From the NCBI GenBank assembly GCA_947492995.1, contig CANLOU010000005.1:41744-105743 (forward strand): a stretch of 64,000 nucleotides of DNA, read 5' to 3'. This DNA comes from an uncultured Litoreibacter sp. (GTDB lineage Bacteria > Pseudomonadota > Alphaproteobacteria > Rhodobacterales > Rhodobacteraceae). Below, piece by piece: positions 33,597-42,254 of this stretch. Positions within the stretch are counted from its first letter, which is position 1. Every line of letters begins with the position of its first letter. Below the pieces are notes generated by a model. That model worked only from the letters and a program-made list of their open reading frames with translations. It searched no databases and was not told the DNA's origin. Position numbers and translations under genes: made by a program.

Positions 33597-34954
33597 AAGA
33601 CTCAAACTTCCTGAAGGAACATAATGGCCGCTTGATGTGGCATCCTATGACCTCGCCCAAAGACAGCGTGGACCAGCCTCCCAAGATCATCACCAGCGCC
33701 GACGGCGTGTCGATCACCGACATTGACGGGCACCGCGTAGTGGACGGGGTGGGCGGACTGTGGAACGTCAACCTGGGCTATTCCTGCCAGCCCGTCAAAG
33801 ATGCGATTGCCCGCCAGCTGGACACTCTGCCCTATTATTCCACCTTTCGCGGCACCTCGAATGACGTGGCGATTGAGCTGTCCTACGAGCTGGGCCAGTT
33901 CTTCGCTCCCGACGGCATGTCGCGGGCTTTCTTTACATCCGGCGGGTCCGACAGCGTCGAAACCGCGCTTCGGCTGGCCCGCCAATATCACAAGCTGCGC
34001 GGCGCAGAGGGGCGCACCAAATTCCTGAGCCTCAAGAAGGGCTATCACGGCACTCATATTGGCGGCGCGTCGGTCAACGGAAATGCCAATTTCCGCACCG
34101 CCTACGAGCCGCTCCTGCCCGGCTGCTTCCACATCCCCGCGCCCTACACATACCGAAACCCGTTCAATGAAACCGACCCAAAGGCGCTGGCGCAGCTGTG
34201 CATTCAGGCGCTGGAGGACGAGATCGCGTTTCAGGGGGCCAACACCATCGCCGCCATGATTATGGAGCCGATCCTTGGCGCCGGCGGCGTTATAGTGCCC
34301 CACCCCTCCTTCGCGCCTGCAGTGCAGGACATCTGCAACCGCAACGGCATTTTGCTGATAACGGACGAGGTTATCACGGCCTATGGCCGAACCGGCGCGT
34401 GGTCGGGCGCGCGGCTTTGGGGCATTCAGCCAGATATGATGGCGACCGCCAAGGCGATCACCAATGGCTACTTCCCGTTTGGCGCGGTGATGCTGGGCGA
34501 CAAGATGATCGAGGTGTTCGAAGACAACCCCGCCGCCAAGATCGGCCACGGCTACACCTATTCGGGCCACCCCGTTGGGGCGGCGGCAGCGCTGGCCTGT
34601 CTGGCGGAAACCAAACGGCTGAACGTCACCGAAAACGCCGCCGCGCGCGGCACGCAATTGTTTGACGGCTGCAAAGCACTGATGGAAAAATATGACATCA
34701 TCGGCGACGTGCGGGGCGGCTACGGCCTAATGACCGCGATTGAAATGGTCAGCGACCGCGCCACCAAAAAGCCCATCGACGCGGGGGCCGCAACCGCTGT
34801 GCAGGAGGTCGCTTACCAGAACGGCGCCATGGTGCGCGTCTCTGGGCCGAACCTGATCCTGTCTCCGCCGCTTGTGCTCAGCGAAGGGGACGCCGACACT
34901 GTGCTGGCCGCGCTTGACGCCGGTTTCGCTGCTGCTGGAAAGGCCAAGACATGA
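33593..34954 (+). CDS. Class III (omega) aminotransferase
   Basis: The 453-residue PLP enzyme has FFTSGGSDSVETALRLARQYH (about residues 114-134), LLITDEVITAYGRTG with the PLP Asp (about 256-270), and the Schiff-base Lys in MATAKAITNGYFPFGAVML (about 281-299). The pattern is of beta-alanine- or omega-amine:pyruvate-type aminotransferases, which turn primary amines into aldehydes. ATG 33593 gives an ATGA overlap with iclR; the alternative 33548 lies deep in iclR. Its neighbours make an amine (decarboxylase at 25013) and oxidise an aldehyde (31062), so an aryl-alkylamine substrate is an attractive guess. Confidence 0.88.
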   Translation: MKDSNFLKEHNGRLMWHPMTSPKDSVDQPPKIITSADGVSITDIDGHRVVDGVGGLWNVNLGYSCQPVKDAIARQLDTLPYYSTFRGTSNDVAIELSYELGQFFAPDGMSRAFFTSGGSDSVETALRLARQYHKLRGAEGRTKFLSLKKGYHGTHIGGASVNGNANFRTAYEPLLPGCFHIPAPYTYRNPFNETDPKALAQLCIQALEDEIAFQGANTIAAMIMEPILGAGGVIVPHPSFAPAVQDICNRNGILLITDEVITAYGRTGAWSGARLWGIQPDMMATAKAITNGYFPFGAVMLGDKMIEVFEDNPAAKIGHGYTYSGHPVGAAAALACLAETKRLNVTENAAARGTQLFDGCKALMEKYDIIGDVRGGYGLMTAIEMVSDRATKKPIDAGAATAVQEVAYQNGAMVRVSGPNLILSPPLVLSEGDADTVLAALDAGFAAAGKAKT

Positions 34955-35808
34955 CAAATGACCACGTGGTCCTGCTGGGCACCAAAGGCGGCCCGGCCAT
35001 CCGGCCCGGCTCGTCCCTGCCGACATCGAACCTGATCTGCCTCAACGGGCAGCAGATTGTGCTTGATTGCGCCTTGGGCGTGACAAAGGGGCTGGTGGAT
35101 CAGGGGATGCAGCTGAAGGATCTATCGCTGATCTTTATCTCGCACCTGCATTCCGACCATTATCTTGAGCTTGGCCCCTTGCTACACACTGCCTGGACCG
35201 CGGGGCTGAAAACCGAGGTCGACATTTATGGCCCGGCCGGAATTGATGCCTATTGGGACGGCTTTCTGGCCTCCATGAAGGCCGATATTGACCTGCGCAT
35301 TGACGACGAGGGGCGCCCCGATCTGCGCGGGCTGGTGGCCATCCATGTGGTCGATGCGGGCGACGTGATGGAAAGCGGCGGCGTCTCGGTGCAGGCCATT
35401 CGCACCGAACACCCCCCATTGGTCGACTGTTTCGCCTTCGCGTTTGAAACGGCCAATACCCGCGTGGTCTTTTCCGGTGACACGGCCCCGATCAGCGCCC
35501 TGGAGGACTTTGCCCGAGACGCCGATCTGTTGGTCCATGAGGCCATGCTGGAGGCTGCCCTGCCCGCCTTGATGAAACGCGTGGGCAACGGGTCGGACAA
35601 ATTGATGGATCATTGGCTGAGGTCGCACAGCTTTGCCCATGACGCCGCCAAGACGGCCACGCGGGCGCGGGTCAAGCGTCTTGCGCTGTCGCATCTGATC
35701 CCGTCGGACGATCCAGACTATGGCCCGCAGGACTGGCAGGATGCCGTTCAGGGGCATTGGGACGGCCCGCTTGTGGTCGGGCATGACGGGGTCAGGATCG
35801 ACCTTTAG
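34951..35808 (+). CDS. MBL-fold metallo-hydrolase (RNase Z/arylsulfatase-like subgroup)
   Basis: The 285-residue protein has the metal motif SHLHSDHYLELGPLL (about residues 64-78), an ERL-type segment, and a distal VFSGDTAP (about 171-178) and LSHLIPSDD metal-ligand region. This order is typical of RNase Z-like and small-molecule MBL hydrolases. It overlaps the aminotransferase stop by ATGA and ends the iclR operon. It could hydrolyse a lactone or ester in the pathway; tRNA processing is unlikely given this operon. No signal peptide. Confidence 0.85.
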   Translation: MTNDHVVLLGTKGGPAIRPGSSLPTSNLICLNGQQIVLDCALGVTKGLVDQGMQLKDLSLIFISHLHSDHYLELGPLLHTAWTAGLKTEVDIYGPAGIDAYWDGFLASMKADIDLRIDDEGRPDLRGLVAIHVVDAGDVMESGGVSVQAIRTEHPPLVDCFAFAFETANTRVVFSGDTAPISALEDFARDADLLVHEAMLEAALPALMKRVGNGSDKLMDHWLRSHSFAHDAAKTATRARVKRLALSHLIPSDDPDYGPQDWQDAVQGHWDGPLVVGHDGVRIDL

Positions 35809-35817
35809 TTGCCTTCG

Positions 35818-36144
35818 TTACACGACGTTCAGACTGACCCGCATGTCCGGCCTCAATTCCGCGCACACGGCATCGGCCAAATTGCTGGCCAGACGGGTTT
35901 CGATATGGCCCGCAACAAACTGATTTGGTGCGTACAATGTCAGGCGATCGCTCACACGCTTTTTTCCACCGGCCAACTGATTCCAATCGGCGCAAATTGA
36001 CTGAGCCGCTCTTGCCACCCCAGGCAACAGCGGCTGCGCTATCAGGCTGATTTCCGCTGACCTTTCGGCATTCTGATATAAGCCGTCACAACTTTGTCTA
36101 AATTGAGGCTTAATCTGCTTACCAAGACGCGGAAGAACCTGCTG
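35818..36144 (-). pseudogene. Relic resembling the DnaA N-terminal domain
   Basis: The frame is open from 36144 to the stop at 35818 (about 108 codons) but has no ATG; its only conventional start is a TTG at 36027. The C-terminal part reads DRLTLYAPNQFVAGHIETRL, then an Asn-Leu-Ala-Asp-Ala-Val helix and DMRVSLNVV. That follows the DnaA_N pattern (L-x-LxAPNxFVxxxIExxY, helix, closing beta-strand). Upstream residues are weakly ordered. Roseobacters carry plasmids with DnaA-like replication initiators, so this may be the 3' end of a decayed plasmid replicase. A short true protein from TTG is possible. Confidence 0.4.
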
Positions 36145-36184
36145 TTATCGCGTTTGATGGTTTGCACTCATGGGGTATTCGCCA

Positions 36185-36210
36185 TTAAACTGTATTGACA
36201 ATTAGTTTAA
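36185..36210. promoter_or_regulatory. Inverted repeat enclosing a TTGACA box upstream of the RTX protease
   Basis: The arms TTAAACT (36185-36191) and AGTTTAA (36204-36210) are perfectly complementary across a 12-bp spacer that contains TTGACA (36195-36200), a -35-like hexamer. No good -10 follows at the normal distance. The element lies 46 bp before the protease start and may be an operator over its promoter. Confidence 0.45.
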
Positions 36211-36256
36211 GCGCGGCGGCTGCCCCGCGTGCTTTTATTCAAGAGGGTATTAAAAA

Positions 36257-38953
36257 ATGGTTGCACCAACTGATCCAAACTATGGTTTGCAAGGCCAATA
36301 TGGCCTCATCGGGGACATCGAAACAATTTGGGACGAGTATAATGGCGCCGGCGTCCACGTCGCTGTGTTTGATGACGGCGTAGAATCGACTCATTCTGAC
36401 CTTGCCGGAAATTACGACGACAGCATTCAGTTCACATATAACGGGGTCACCTACGACTCTGAACCCAACGGCCCGAACAACGGGCACGGCACAGCCTGCG
36501 CGGGCATTATTGGCGCGGTCGGCAATAACGGCATTGGCGGCGCGGGCGTCGCATGGGGCGTCACCCTCACAGGCGTGGACTATCTGGTCGAAATCCAGAA
36601 CGCGATTTTTGCAGGCGGCGGCTTCAACGCGGGGCTGCTGCAAGCGGTGATGGAGCACACTGTCAATTTTGATGTTGTGAGCAACAGCTGGGGCTCTGAT
36701 CCCCTTTATGCAAGCTTCCAAGACGTGAACAATTCCGGCAGCAGCGCTCAAATTACGGTCGACGCCTTTGAGTATGCGTCCGCAAACGGACGCGACGGGC
36801 TGGGCACCATCATCAATCAGGCTGCGGGCAACGAGACGTTGAACCTGAACGGGTCTGGCGTGAATGGCACGCGGTTTACCGTCTCCGTGGCAGCGACTGA
36901 TCTGACCGGCAATGTCGAGGACTATTCCAACTGGGGCGCCGCGATGCTGGTTTCCGCCCCGGCGATCAACTATACGACTGACCTGTCTGGTTCTGACGGC
37001 TACGACGCAGGCGATTTCACCCAAGGCTTCAACGGTACGTCAGCCGCGACGCCGGTGATTTCTGGCGTTGTCGCGCTGATGTTGGAGGCCGAAAGTGGCC
37101 TTGGCTGGCGCGATGTGCAGAACATTCTGGCGATGTCGGCATCTCACACAGGATCCGCCTTTGGCGGGCTTGGTACCGGCGACGAAGTCGGGGACTGGTT
37201 CTCGAATGGCGCGGACAACTGGAACGGTGGCGGCCAGACGTTTCACCTCAGCTACGGCTTCGGCATGGTCGACGCCTTTGCAGCGGTTCGGATGGCTGAA
37301 GCCTGGTTGGTCATGCACGAAGATGCAGAGACCAGCGCAAACGAAGTGCATACAACGTATGACGGCGACTCACTGTTTCTGGCCGACACAAGCACCGTTT
37401 CTACGTCGATTACCGTCGGCGCGGGCGAAAGCATCATGATCGAGGACATCACAGTTACCCTTGATGTGAGCCACACATATCCAGGCGACATCACGGTGGT
37501 TCTGATTGCGCCTGATGGCACCGAATTCACGTTGTTTATCCGCGAAGGCGGCGGCAACGACATCGACTTCACTTGGAGCTTCGGGATCACTGGCGCGCTT
37601 GGGATGGCTAGCGAAGGGGTTTGGACGATCCAATTCACCGACAGCGCAGGTGGCGATACTGGCAATCTTGCGGATTGGGATCTGGACTTTTACGGCACTG
37701 AAATCAGCAGTGATGACGTCTACCACTTCACCGATGATTTCTTGATGATGCAATCCGCCGAAGGCGGCCGGAACAATCTAATCGACGACGGTCAAGGCGA
37801 GGACTGGATCAACATGTCCGCCATCGCTGGGCGGGCGCTGTTGGTCATGGGCGGCGCATCGGGCCGCATCGAAGTTGACGGCACTTTCTGGAGCGACATC
37901 GCGGCGACATCGGCCATTGAAAACGCCTACATGGGCGACGGCAATGACCGGGTCATCGGCAACGGTCTGAACAACGAAATCCACGGAGCGCGCGGCAGCG
38001 ACCGGCTTGAGGGGCGTGGCGGCGATGACGTCCTGAACGGTGGCGCTGGCGCTGACACGTTGGACGGCGGCAGCGGCCTCGATTTGGCTGACTATTCCAC
38101 GTCGGATCGTCGTGTGAAGGTTGACTTGAACGATGCATCTGCAAATGCGGGCGACGCAGCACAAGATACCTTCATCTCGATTGAAGGGGTCATTGGCACA
38201 GATTTCCGTGACACCATGTCGGGTGATAACCAATCCAACGTCTTCATTGGCGGCAATGGAAATGACTTCATGTATGGCCGTGGCGGCGACGACATTTTGG
38301 ATGGTGGCGACGGTGCTGACCGGTTGAACGGCGGCGGCGGCACCGACATTGCCAGCTACGCGTCCTCCGAGAACGGCATCACAGCTGACCTCAACGATAG
38401 CTCAAACAACCGCGGCGACGCCAATGGCGACATCTATGTCAACATCGAAGGCCTCAGCGGCACCGATCGCAACGATGACCTGTCGGGCGACTCGGGCGAT
38501 AACATCCTGATCGGTCTTGGCGGACAGGATGAGCTTGTTGGCCGCAACGGCGACGATGTTCTGAACGGCGGCGAAGGGCGTGACCTTCTTGTCGGTGGCG
38601 GCGGGCGTGACTTCTTGTCCGGCGGGGATGACAGCGACCGTGACGAATTCCGTTACAACAACGAATTCGACAGCGGTGTTGGCGGCGCGGCACGTGACCG
38701 GATCATTGATTTTGACCGTCATAATGACGTGATTAACCTAAGCAGGCTCGACGCTGACAGCACCACCGGCGGCAACCAGGACTTCGACTTCATTGGCAAC
38801 AGTGATTTCAGCGGAACGGCCGGCGAATTGCGCTTCGTTCAGCAAAATGGCCGCACGATCATCCAAGCCGATACTGATGGCGACGGCGTTCGTGACTTTG
38901 AGATCGAGCTGACAGGCACTATGAACCTGCACGCAAACGACTTCATCCTGTAA
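36257..38953 (+). CDS. Secreted subtilisin-like (S8) protease with P domain and RTX repeats
   Basis: The 898-residue protein combines an S8 protease domain (about 1-345), with Asp39 (VAVFDDGVE), His77 (NNGHGTACAG) and Ser262 (NGTSAATPV), and a proprotein-convertase P domain (about 373-482; HTYPGDITVVLIAPDGTEF). Three RTX calcium-binding blocks follow (about 555-800; GGDDVLNGGAGADTL-type nonapeptides), then an M10-like C-terminal secretion domain ending in Asp-Phe-Ile-Leu. There is no N-terminal signal peptide; with RTX repeats and the terminal DF-hydrophobic motif, type I secretion is expected. No T1SS genes are in the window. The RTX blocks alternate with a repeated module of ADLNDSS-N-x-GDAxGD-xx-NIEG type. 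Confidence 0.92.
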   Translation: MVAPTDPNYGLQGQYGLIGDIETIWDEYNGAGVHVAVFDDGVESTHSDLAGNYDDSIQFTYNGVTYDSEPNGPNNGHGTACAGIIGAVGNNGIGGAGVAWGVTLTGVDYLVEIQNAIFAGGGFNAGLLQAVMEHTVNFDVVSNSWGSDPLYASFQDVNNSGSSAQITVDAFEYASANGRDGLGTIINQAAGNETLNLNGSGVNGTRFTVSVAATDLTGNVEDYSNWGAAMLVSAPAINYTTDLSGSDGYDAGDFTQGFNGTSAATPVISGVVALMLEAESGLGWRDVQNILAMSASHTGSAFGGLGTGDEVGDWFSNGADNWNGGGQTFHLSYGFGMVDAFAAVRMAEAWLVMHEDAETSANEVHTTYDGDSLFLADTSTVSTSITVGAGESIMIEDITVTLDVSHTYPGDITVVLIAPDGTEFTLFIREGGGNDIDFTWSFGITGALGMASEGVWTIQFTDSAGGDTGNLADWDLDFYGTEISSDDVYHFTDDFLMMQSAEGGRNNLIDDGQGEDWINMSAIAGRALLVMGGASGRIEVDGTFWSDIAATSAIENAYMGDGNDRVIGNGLNNEIHGARGSDRLEGRGGDDVLNGGAGADTLDGGSGLDLADYSTSDRRVKVDLNDASANAGDAAQDTFISIEGVIGTDFRDTMSGDNQSNVFIGGNGNDFMYGRGGDDILDGGDGADRLNGGGGTDIASYASSENGITADLNDSSNNRGDANGDIYVNIEGLSGTDRNDDLSGDSGDNILIGLGGQDELVGRNGDDVLNGGEGRDLLVGGGGRDFLSGGDDSDRDEFRYNNEFDSGVGGAARDRIIDFDRHNDVINLSRLDADSTTGGNQDFDFIGNSDFSGTAGELRFVQQNGRTIIQADTDGDGVRDFEIELTGTMNLHANDFIL

Positions 38954-38997
38954 AAAACCCTGCCGGTCGCCTCTACTTTTTCCTGAGGCGGCCCGGC
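38952..38997. terminator. Possible bidirectional terminator between convergent protease and sulfotransferase-like genes
   Basis: GCCGG-T-CGCCTC (38962-38973) can pair with GAGGCG-GC-CCGGC (38985-38997), giving 11 bp with a small internal loop. On the minus strand a run of six T (38952-38957) follows after four bases. The right arm lies inside the end of the minus-strand gene. It probably ends the sulfotransferase-like gene's transcript; the plus-strand side is weaker. Confidence 0.45.
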
Positions 38998-40121
38998 ACC
39001 AGCTTTTTCAGATCCCCCAGACCTTTTATGTTGCGAAGCTCTGTGAGCAGCCGGCCGCGTCGTTCGGCGTCCAAAACCTTTTGGGTTTCCTCGTAGCAAC
39101 GGGTTCTAATCTGGTCCAAACGGTCGGCTAAGGCTTGGACGTCAGGGCTTTTGTGAGTTGGCTTATCGTGGCCTTCCAGCAATCCCAATTGGGCGGAATG
39201 CTCCAACGCAATTTGGATTAGATCGTCCTCGCACGAGATCCCCTCCCCTTCGGCTGGGAGTTTTTCGCTCAGGTCCACCCCGCCCATCTGTCGCTGTACC
39301 CAGACTGTCTGACCGCGATATTTTTGCAATGCGGGTTCCAGCAAACTCGCAGCAAAGATCAGTCTACGGCCCTTGATTTCATGCAACGCCGCAATGAACG
39401 CTTGGTTCATCCGCAATGCTGAGCCAAATCCCAATGGCAATCCGTCACCAAACTTGCGCTGAACAAACAGCATAGCCGTGGCTTCCAGCGACAAGGTCTC
39501 ATTGTTGCGCTTGGGGGGATTGATGGGGCGGGGCAAACCCGTCCAATCAGCAAAGTCTGCGACAATGTCGCCGTCCTTCAGATTGGCGCGAATATAGGGG
39601 CGCAGATGTACGTGGTCGGCTCCAAACAGCACCTTATAATTGTTGAGGACCTGATGGTATCTCGGCCAAATACTATCCATCGACAGCGGCGTCCGGCCCG
39701 AGGATTTCAGTCTTTGTTGAAAGGCGCTTTGCACCAGAGAGACGGGTGGGCGAATGTAAAAATAGACATCTATCTGGGAAGCGAACGGCTCCAAAAACGC
39801 TTTGATCGCAGCGGGATCAACGGCCCGTTGAGAAAACATAGCCTCAGCGGAATAGAGCATAGTCGGCTTGGTGCTTTTCACCAACGCATCGGTGTTACGG
39901 GCCAGCATACGTGCTTGCAGGTCTTCAAAGTCGAAATTGGTGCGTCTGGCGACAGCAGCAGCAGCCTTGTCAGAGGCTGGGAACATCGTTTTGAACGCCC
40001 AAGACAGGTTGTGCGAATTGCCCGTGCCATAGTCATAGGCAGGGTCGTCCGCCGCGCCAAACGCGTTTTGAATGGCGCTGGAACCGGTCTTGTGCATGCC
40101 GCCATGCAATATAATCTTCAC
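38973..40121 (-). CDS. Sulfotransferase-like P-loop protein of the export operon
   Basis: The 382-residue protein begins MKIILHGGMHKTGSSAIQNA. HxxKTGSS at about residues 7-15 is the 5'-phosphosulfate-binding loop of sulfotransferases and their relatives. A later RPP-VSLVQSAFQQRL segment (about 149-163) resembles the 3'-phosphate-binding helix. The C-terminal third is charged and helical. PAPS-dependent sulfation of a sugar is the best guess, but more divergent members of this fold also exist in glycan loci. It lies 24 bp after kpsT in the operon kpsE-kpsT-this gene, linking it to polysaccharide export. Confidence 0.65.
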   Translation of the reverse strand: MKIILHGGMHKTGSSAIQNAFGAADDPAYDYGTGNSHNLSWAFKTMFPASDKAAAAVARRTNFDFEDLQARMLARNTDALVKSTKPTMLYSAEAMFSQRAVDPAAIKAFLEPFASQIDVYFYIRPPVSLVQSAFQQRLKSSGRTPLSMDSIWPRYHQVLNNYKVLFGADHVHLRPYIRANLKDGDIVADFADWTGLPRPINPPKRNNETLSLEATAMLFVQRKFGDGLPLGFGSALRMNQAFIAALHEIKGRRLIFAASLLEPALQKYRGQTVWVQRQMGGVDLSEKLPAEGEGISCEDDLIQIALEHSAQLGLLEGHDKPTHKSPDVQALADRLDQIRTRCYEETQKVLDAERRGRLLTELRNIKGLGDLKKLVPGRLRKK

Positions 40122-40145
40122 CGTTTTCCCCTACCCAACACAGTG

Positions 40146-40823
40146 TCATTCGTCGTCATCAAGCGTCGCGACCCCCATATTTTGCTCGTGATGGGAGATC
40201 GCGTCTTCTATGTCGTCAAACCATTCCAGTTTTCCGTTCTCCAGCACTGCCCCGCAAGTGCAATTGCGCCGCAACATCGCCGTCCCGTGCGACACCATGA
40301 TCGCTGTGCTGTACTTAAGCCGTTCTTGAAACACCGCCTCACTTTTGGCCCGGAACGTCGCGTCGCCCACCGATGTGGTTTCGTCAACCAGGTAGGTGTC
40401 GAAATTCACGCCCATAGATACGCCAAACGCCAATCGCGACTTCATACCGGAAGAGTAGTTCCGCGTCGGTAGGTAAAAGTGGTCGCCCAGCTCGGCGAAA
40501 TCCTCCACGAAATTCACCAACGCATCCGTGTCGACACCGTAAACGCGCCCTATGAAGCGAATGTTTTGCAAACCCGTCAGGTCAGGGTGAAAGCTGCCGC
40601 CAAAGCCCACCGGCCATGAAATGCTGCCAGTGCTTTCAACCCGCCCAAAATCGGGGTCAGCCGTCCCCGCAATAATACGCAGCAATGTCGATTTGCCTGC
40701 TCCGTTGCGACCCAAAAGCCCGATCCCGGTGCCTTCAGGGAAATCTATGGAAATATCATCCGCGATGACCTTCCGCTTGCCTTGGGTTTGAAAAACCTTG
40801 GTGATGTTGACGAGCCGGATCAT
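40146..40823 (-). CDS. kpsT: Capsule-type polysaccharide ABC exporter, ATP-binding subunit (KpsT-like)
   Basis: The 225-residue ATPase has Walker A GRNGAGKST (residues 38-46), the modified signature SSGMKSRLAFG (124-134) typical of the KpsT/Wzt group instead of LSGGQ, and Walker B FDTYLVDE (141-148). It powers export of a capsule or related polysaccharide across the inner membrane together with a KpsM permease. ATG 40823 (MIRLVNITKVF) is preferred over 40883, which overlaps the kpsE end. It lies 11 bp after kpsE; the permease gene is on the other strand at 42255. Confidence 0.9.
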   Translation of the reverse strand: MIRLVNITKVFQTQGKRKVIADDISIDFPEGTGIGLLGRNGAGKSTLLRIIAGTADPDFGRVESTGSISWPVGFGGSFHPDLTGLQNIRFIGRVYGVDTDALVNFVEDFAELGDHFYLPTRNYSSGMKSRLAFGVSMGVNFDTYLVDETTSVGDATFRAKSEAVFQERLKYSTAIMVSHGTAMLRRNCTCGAVLENGKLEWFDDIEDAISHHEQNMGVATLDDDE

Positions 40824-40834
40824 AGGGCCCTGCG

Positions 40835-42205
40835 TCAGCGACGGTCGCGGATGGAATAGTAGATCAGCGCCAGAATGGCCCATGCCATCGTCAAGAATAG
40901 CCCCATCAGTCCGATAATAAGGAAGCGCTTAGGGTATTTCGACGATTCAGCCAGCGTCGGTTCGATATAGGCAGCCAAATACCGCGACTGGCGTTGTGCC
41001 TCCGCCTGCGAAATATCGTAATTGGTCAGCGCAGCCCGGTAGGCTTCTTCAGCAAATTCGCGGTCAACCGTCAAGCGCTCGAATTCTGCGAAGATTGATG
41101 CGTAATCCTCGCCCCCCGGCCCTTCCCCGCCCACACCGAATTTCTGCCGCTCCGCTTCAATCTGGGAACGGATCACCTGGATACGCCGTTCGCCTTGGCT
41201 GATGCGGGGGTCACCGTCGCGGGTGGTCTCCCGCAGCAGGTCATAATCAATCAGAGCTTCAGCAAGCTGGGCCTGCAACGTCCCAAGCAAACCCATCTGG
41301 CTTTGCACATCCGCATTGGGGTCCACGATCTGGGTGCGCAACCGAAACCCGGTAATGGCCTCGCGCGCGGATTTCAGCCGCTCGACCGCGCGTTCCAGTT
41401 CTTCCGTCGCATATCGCGTCGCGTCAGCCCGCGATATGTCTGAAAGCGAGTTGATAAGCGCACTGCTTTCCTCAAAAATCGCGGTGGACAACATTTCAGC
41501 GTCCTCTGGCGTAAACGCCAACGCGCGGATTTCGATCAGCCCTGTGCCGCCATCATAGAAAACCTTCACCATGCGCGGCCAATAGTCGACGAGGTCTTCA
41601 ATCGGTCCTTCCTCGTCAATCGCAAAAATAGGATCATTCTCAGGCTTGGAGAATATCTTCCGCAGATCAAGCCGCGCATCGACACGCTGCACCAGCTGCT
41701 GGCTCTTCATGAATTCAAACAGAATATCTGTGTCGGACCCGCTGGAGTTCGACAGATCAGTGATGCCACCCAAAATCTCGACAGCCGCGCCAATTTCTTC
41801 TTTGCGCACGGAGAAGCCGACAGTTGAGTGGTATTGATCCGCCGCGCGCGTGGTCATGTACCAAGTGGCCGCCGCGACTGGCAGAAAGACCAAAATCACA
41901 AAGTAGACCATCAGCCCCCAATGCCGGCTGCGCGCACGCGCGGGCCCCGCCGCTGGCATGACGTTCACGACGGCAGGTGGCGGTTTTTTGGATCCTTTCT
42001 TGACCTTGCCAGCCGGCTTGTCGCCATTGCGTTCGGCTTTGCGTCGTGCCCGTCGCTCTTCTTTGCGAAGTTCCTTGGCCGCACTGTCAGAAGGTTTGAG
42101 GTCCACGTCAGGCCCTGCTTTCGGGTCCTTGGGCGGCGGGGTTTTGTCTTGGTCCACTATTTTGCGTTGCCCATGTGGTTGCGCTAATTTACCATTATTA
42201 GGCAT
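40835..42205 (-). CDS. kpsE: Polysaccharide export inner-membrane/periplasmic protein (KpsE/Wzz type)
   Basis: The 456-residue protein has a hydrophilic Lys/Arg-rich N-terminus (about 1-90), a membrane segment (about 97-118, LMVYFVILVFLPVAAATWYM), a long periplasmic coiled-coil region (about 220-400), and a second membrane segment near the C-terminus (about 428-450). This is the PCP-3 (KpsE/BexC/CtrB) architecture, which links the ABC exporter to the outer-membrane channel. The start is uncertain because no ribosome binding site is seen; a later ATG before the first membrane segment is possible. It heads the operon kpsE-kpsT-sulfotransferase-like. Confidence 0.88.
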   Translation of the reverse strand: MPNNGKLAQPHGQRKIVDQDKTPPPKDPKAGPDVDLKPSDSAAKELRKEERRARRKAERNGDKPAGKVKKGSKKPPPAVVNVMPAAGPARARSRHWGLMVYFVILVFLPVAAATWYMTTRAADQYHSTVGFSVRKEEIGAAVEILGGITDLSNSSGSDTDILFEFMKSQQLVQRVDARLDLRKIFSKPENDPIFAIDEEGPIEDLVDYWPRMVKVFYDGGTGLIEIRALAFTPEDAEMLSTAIFEESSALINSLSDISRADATRYATEELERAVERLKSAREAITGFRLRTQIVDPNADVQSQMGLLGTLQAQLAEALIDYDLLRETTRDGDPRISQGERRIQVIRSQIEAERQKFGVGGEGPGGEDYASIFAEFERLTVDREFAEEAYRAALTNYDISQAEAQRQSRYLAAYIEPTLAESSKYPKRFLIIGLMGLFLTMAWAILALIYYSIRDRR

Positions 42206-42254
42206 AGTCTAGCTAAACATGCATTTCCACAACCAATTGGGTGACCCAAGCGCC

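Larger units (their letters stand above)
35809..36256. other. 448-bp region without an intact gene between MBL and RTX protease genes
   Basis: This is the longest gene-poor stretch in the window. On the minus strand it holds a relic-like reading frame (35818-36144) with a DnaA N-terminal-domain pattern. On the right it carries an AT-rich inverted repeat (36185-36210), then a GC-rich stem-loop candidate (about 36209-36235, arms AAGC+GCGG and CCGC+GCTT with a GT bulge, followed by TTATT). It ends with the protease ribosome binding site (GAGGG, 9 nt before ATG 36257). Nothing else was recognised. Confidence 0.6.

Noticed and set aside
34951..35808. RNase Z tRNA-processing function for the MBL protein
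   Set aside because: The fold subgroup is similar, but it is the third gene of an IclR-aminotransferase operon with ATGA coupling, so a metabolic hydrolase is more likely.
37930..38650. Tandem DNA repeats or CRISPR-like array in the RTX region
   Set aside because: The repetition is at protein level (Gly/Asp-rich nonapeptides) with divergent codons; there are no constant repeats with unique spacers.
42219..42254. Upstream ATG as the kpsM start
   Set aside because: No ribosome binding site and it would leave only 13 bp to the divergent kpsE start; 42255 has GGGTGA upstream and begins closer to the conserved region.
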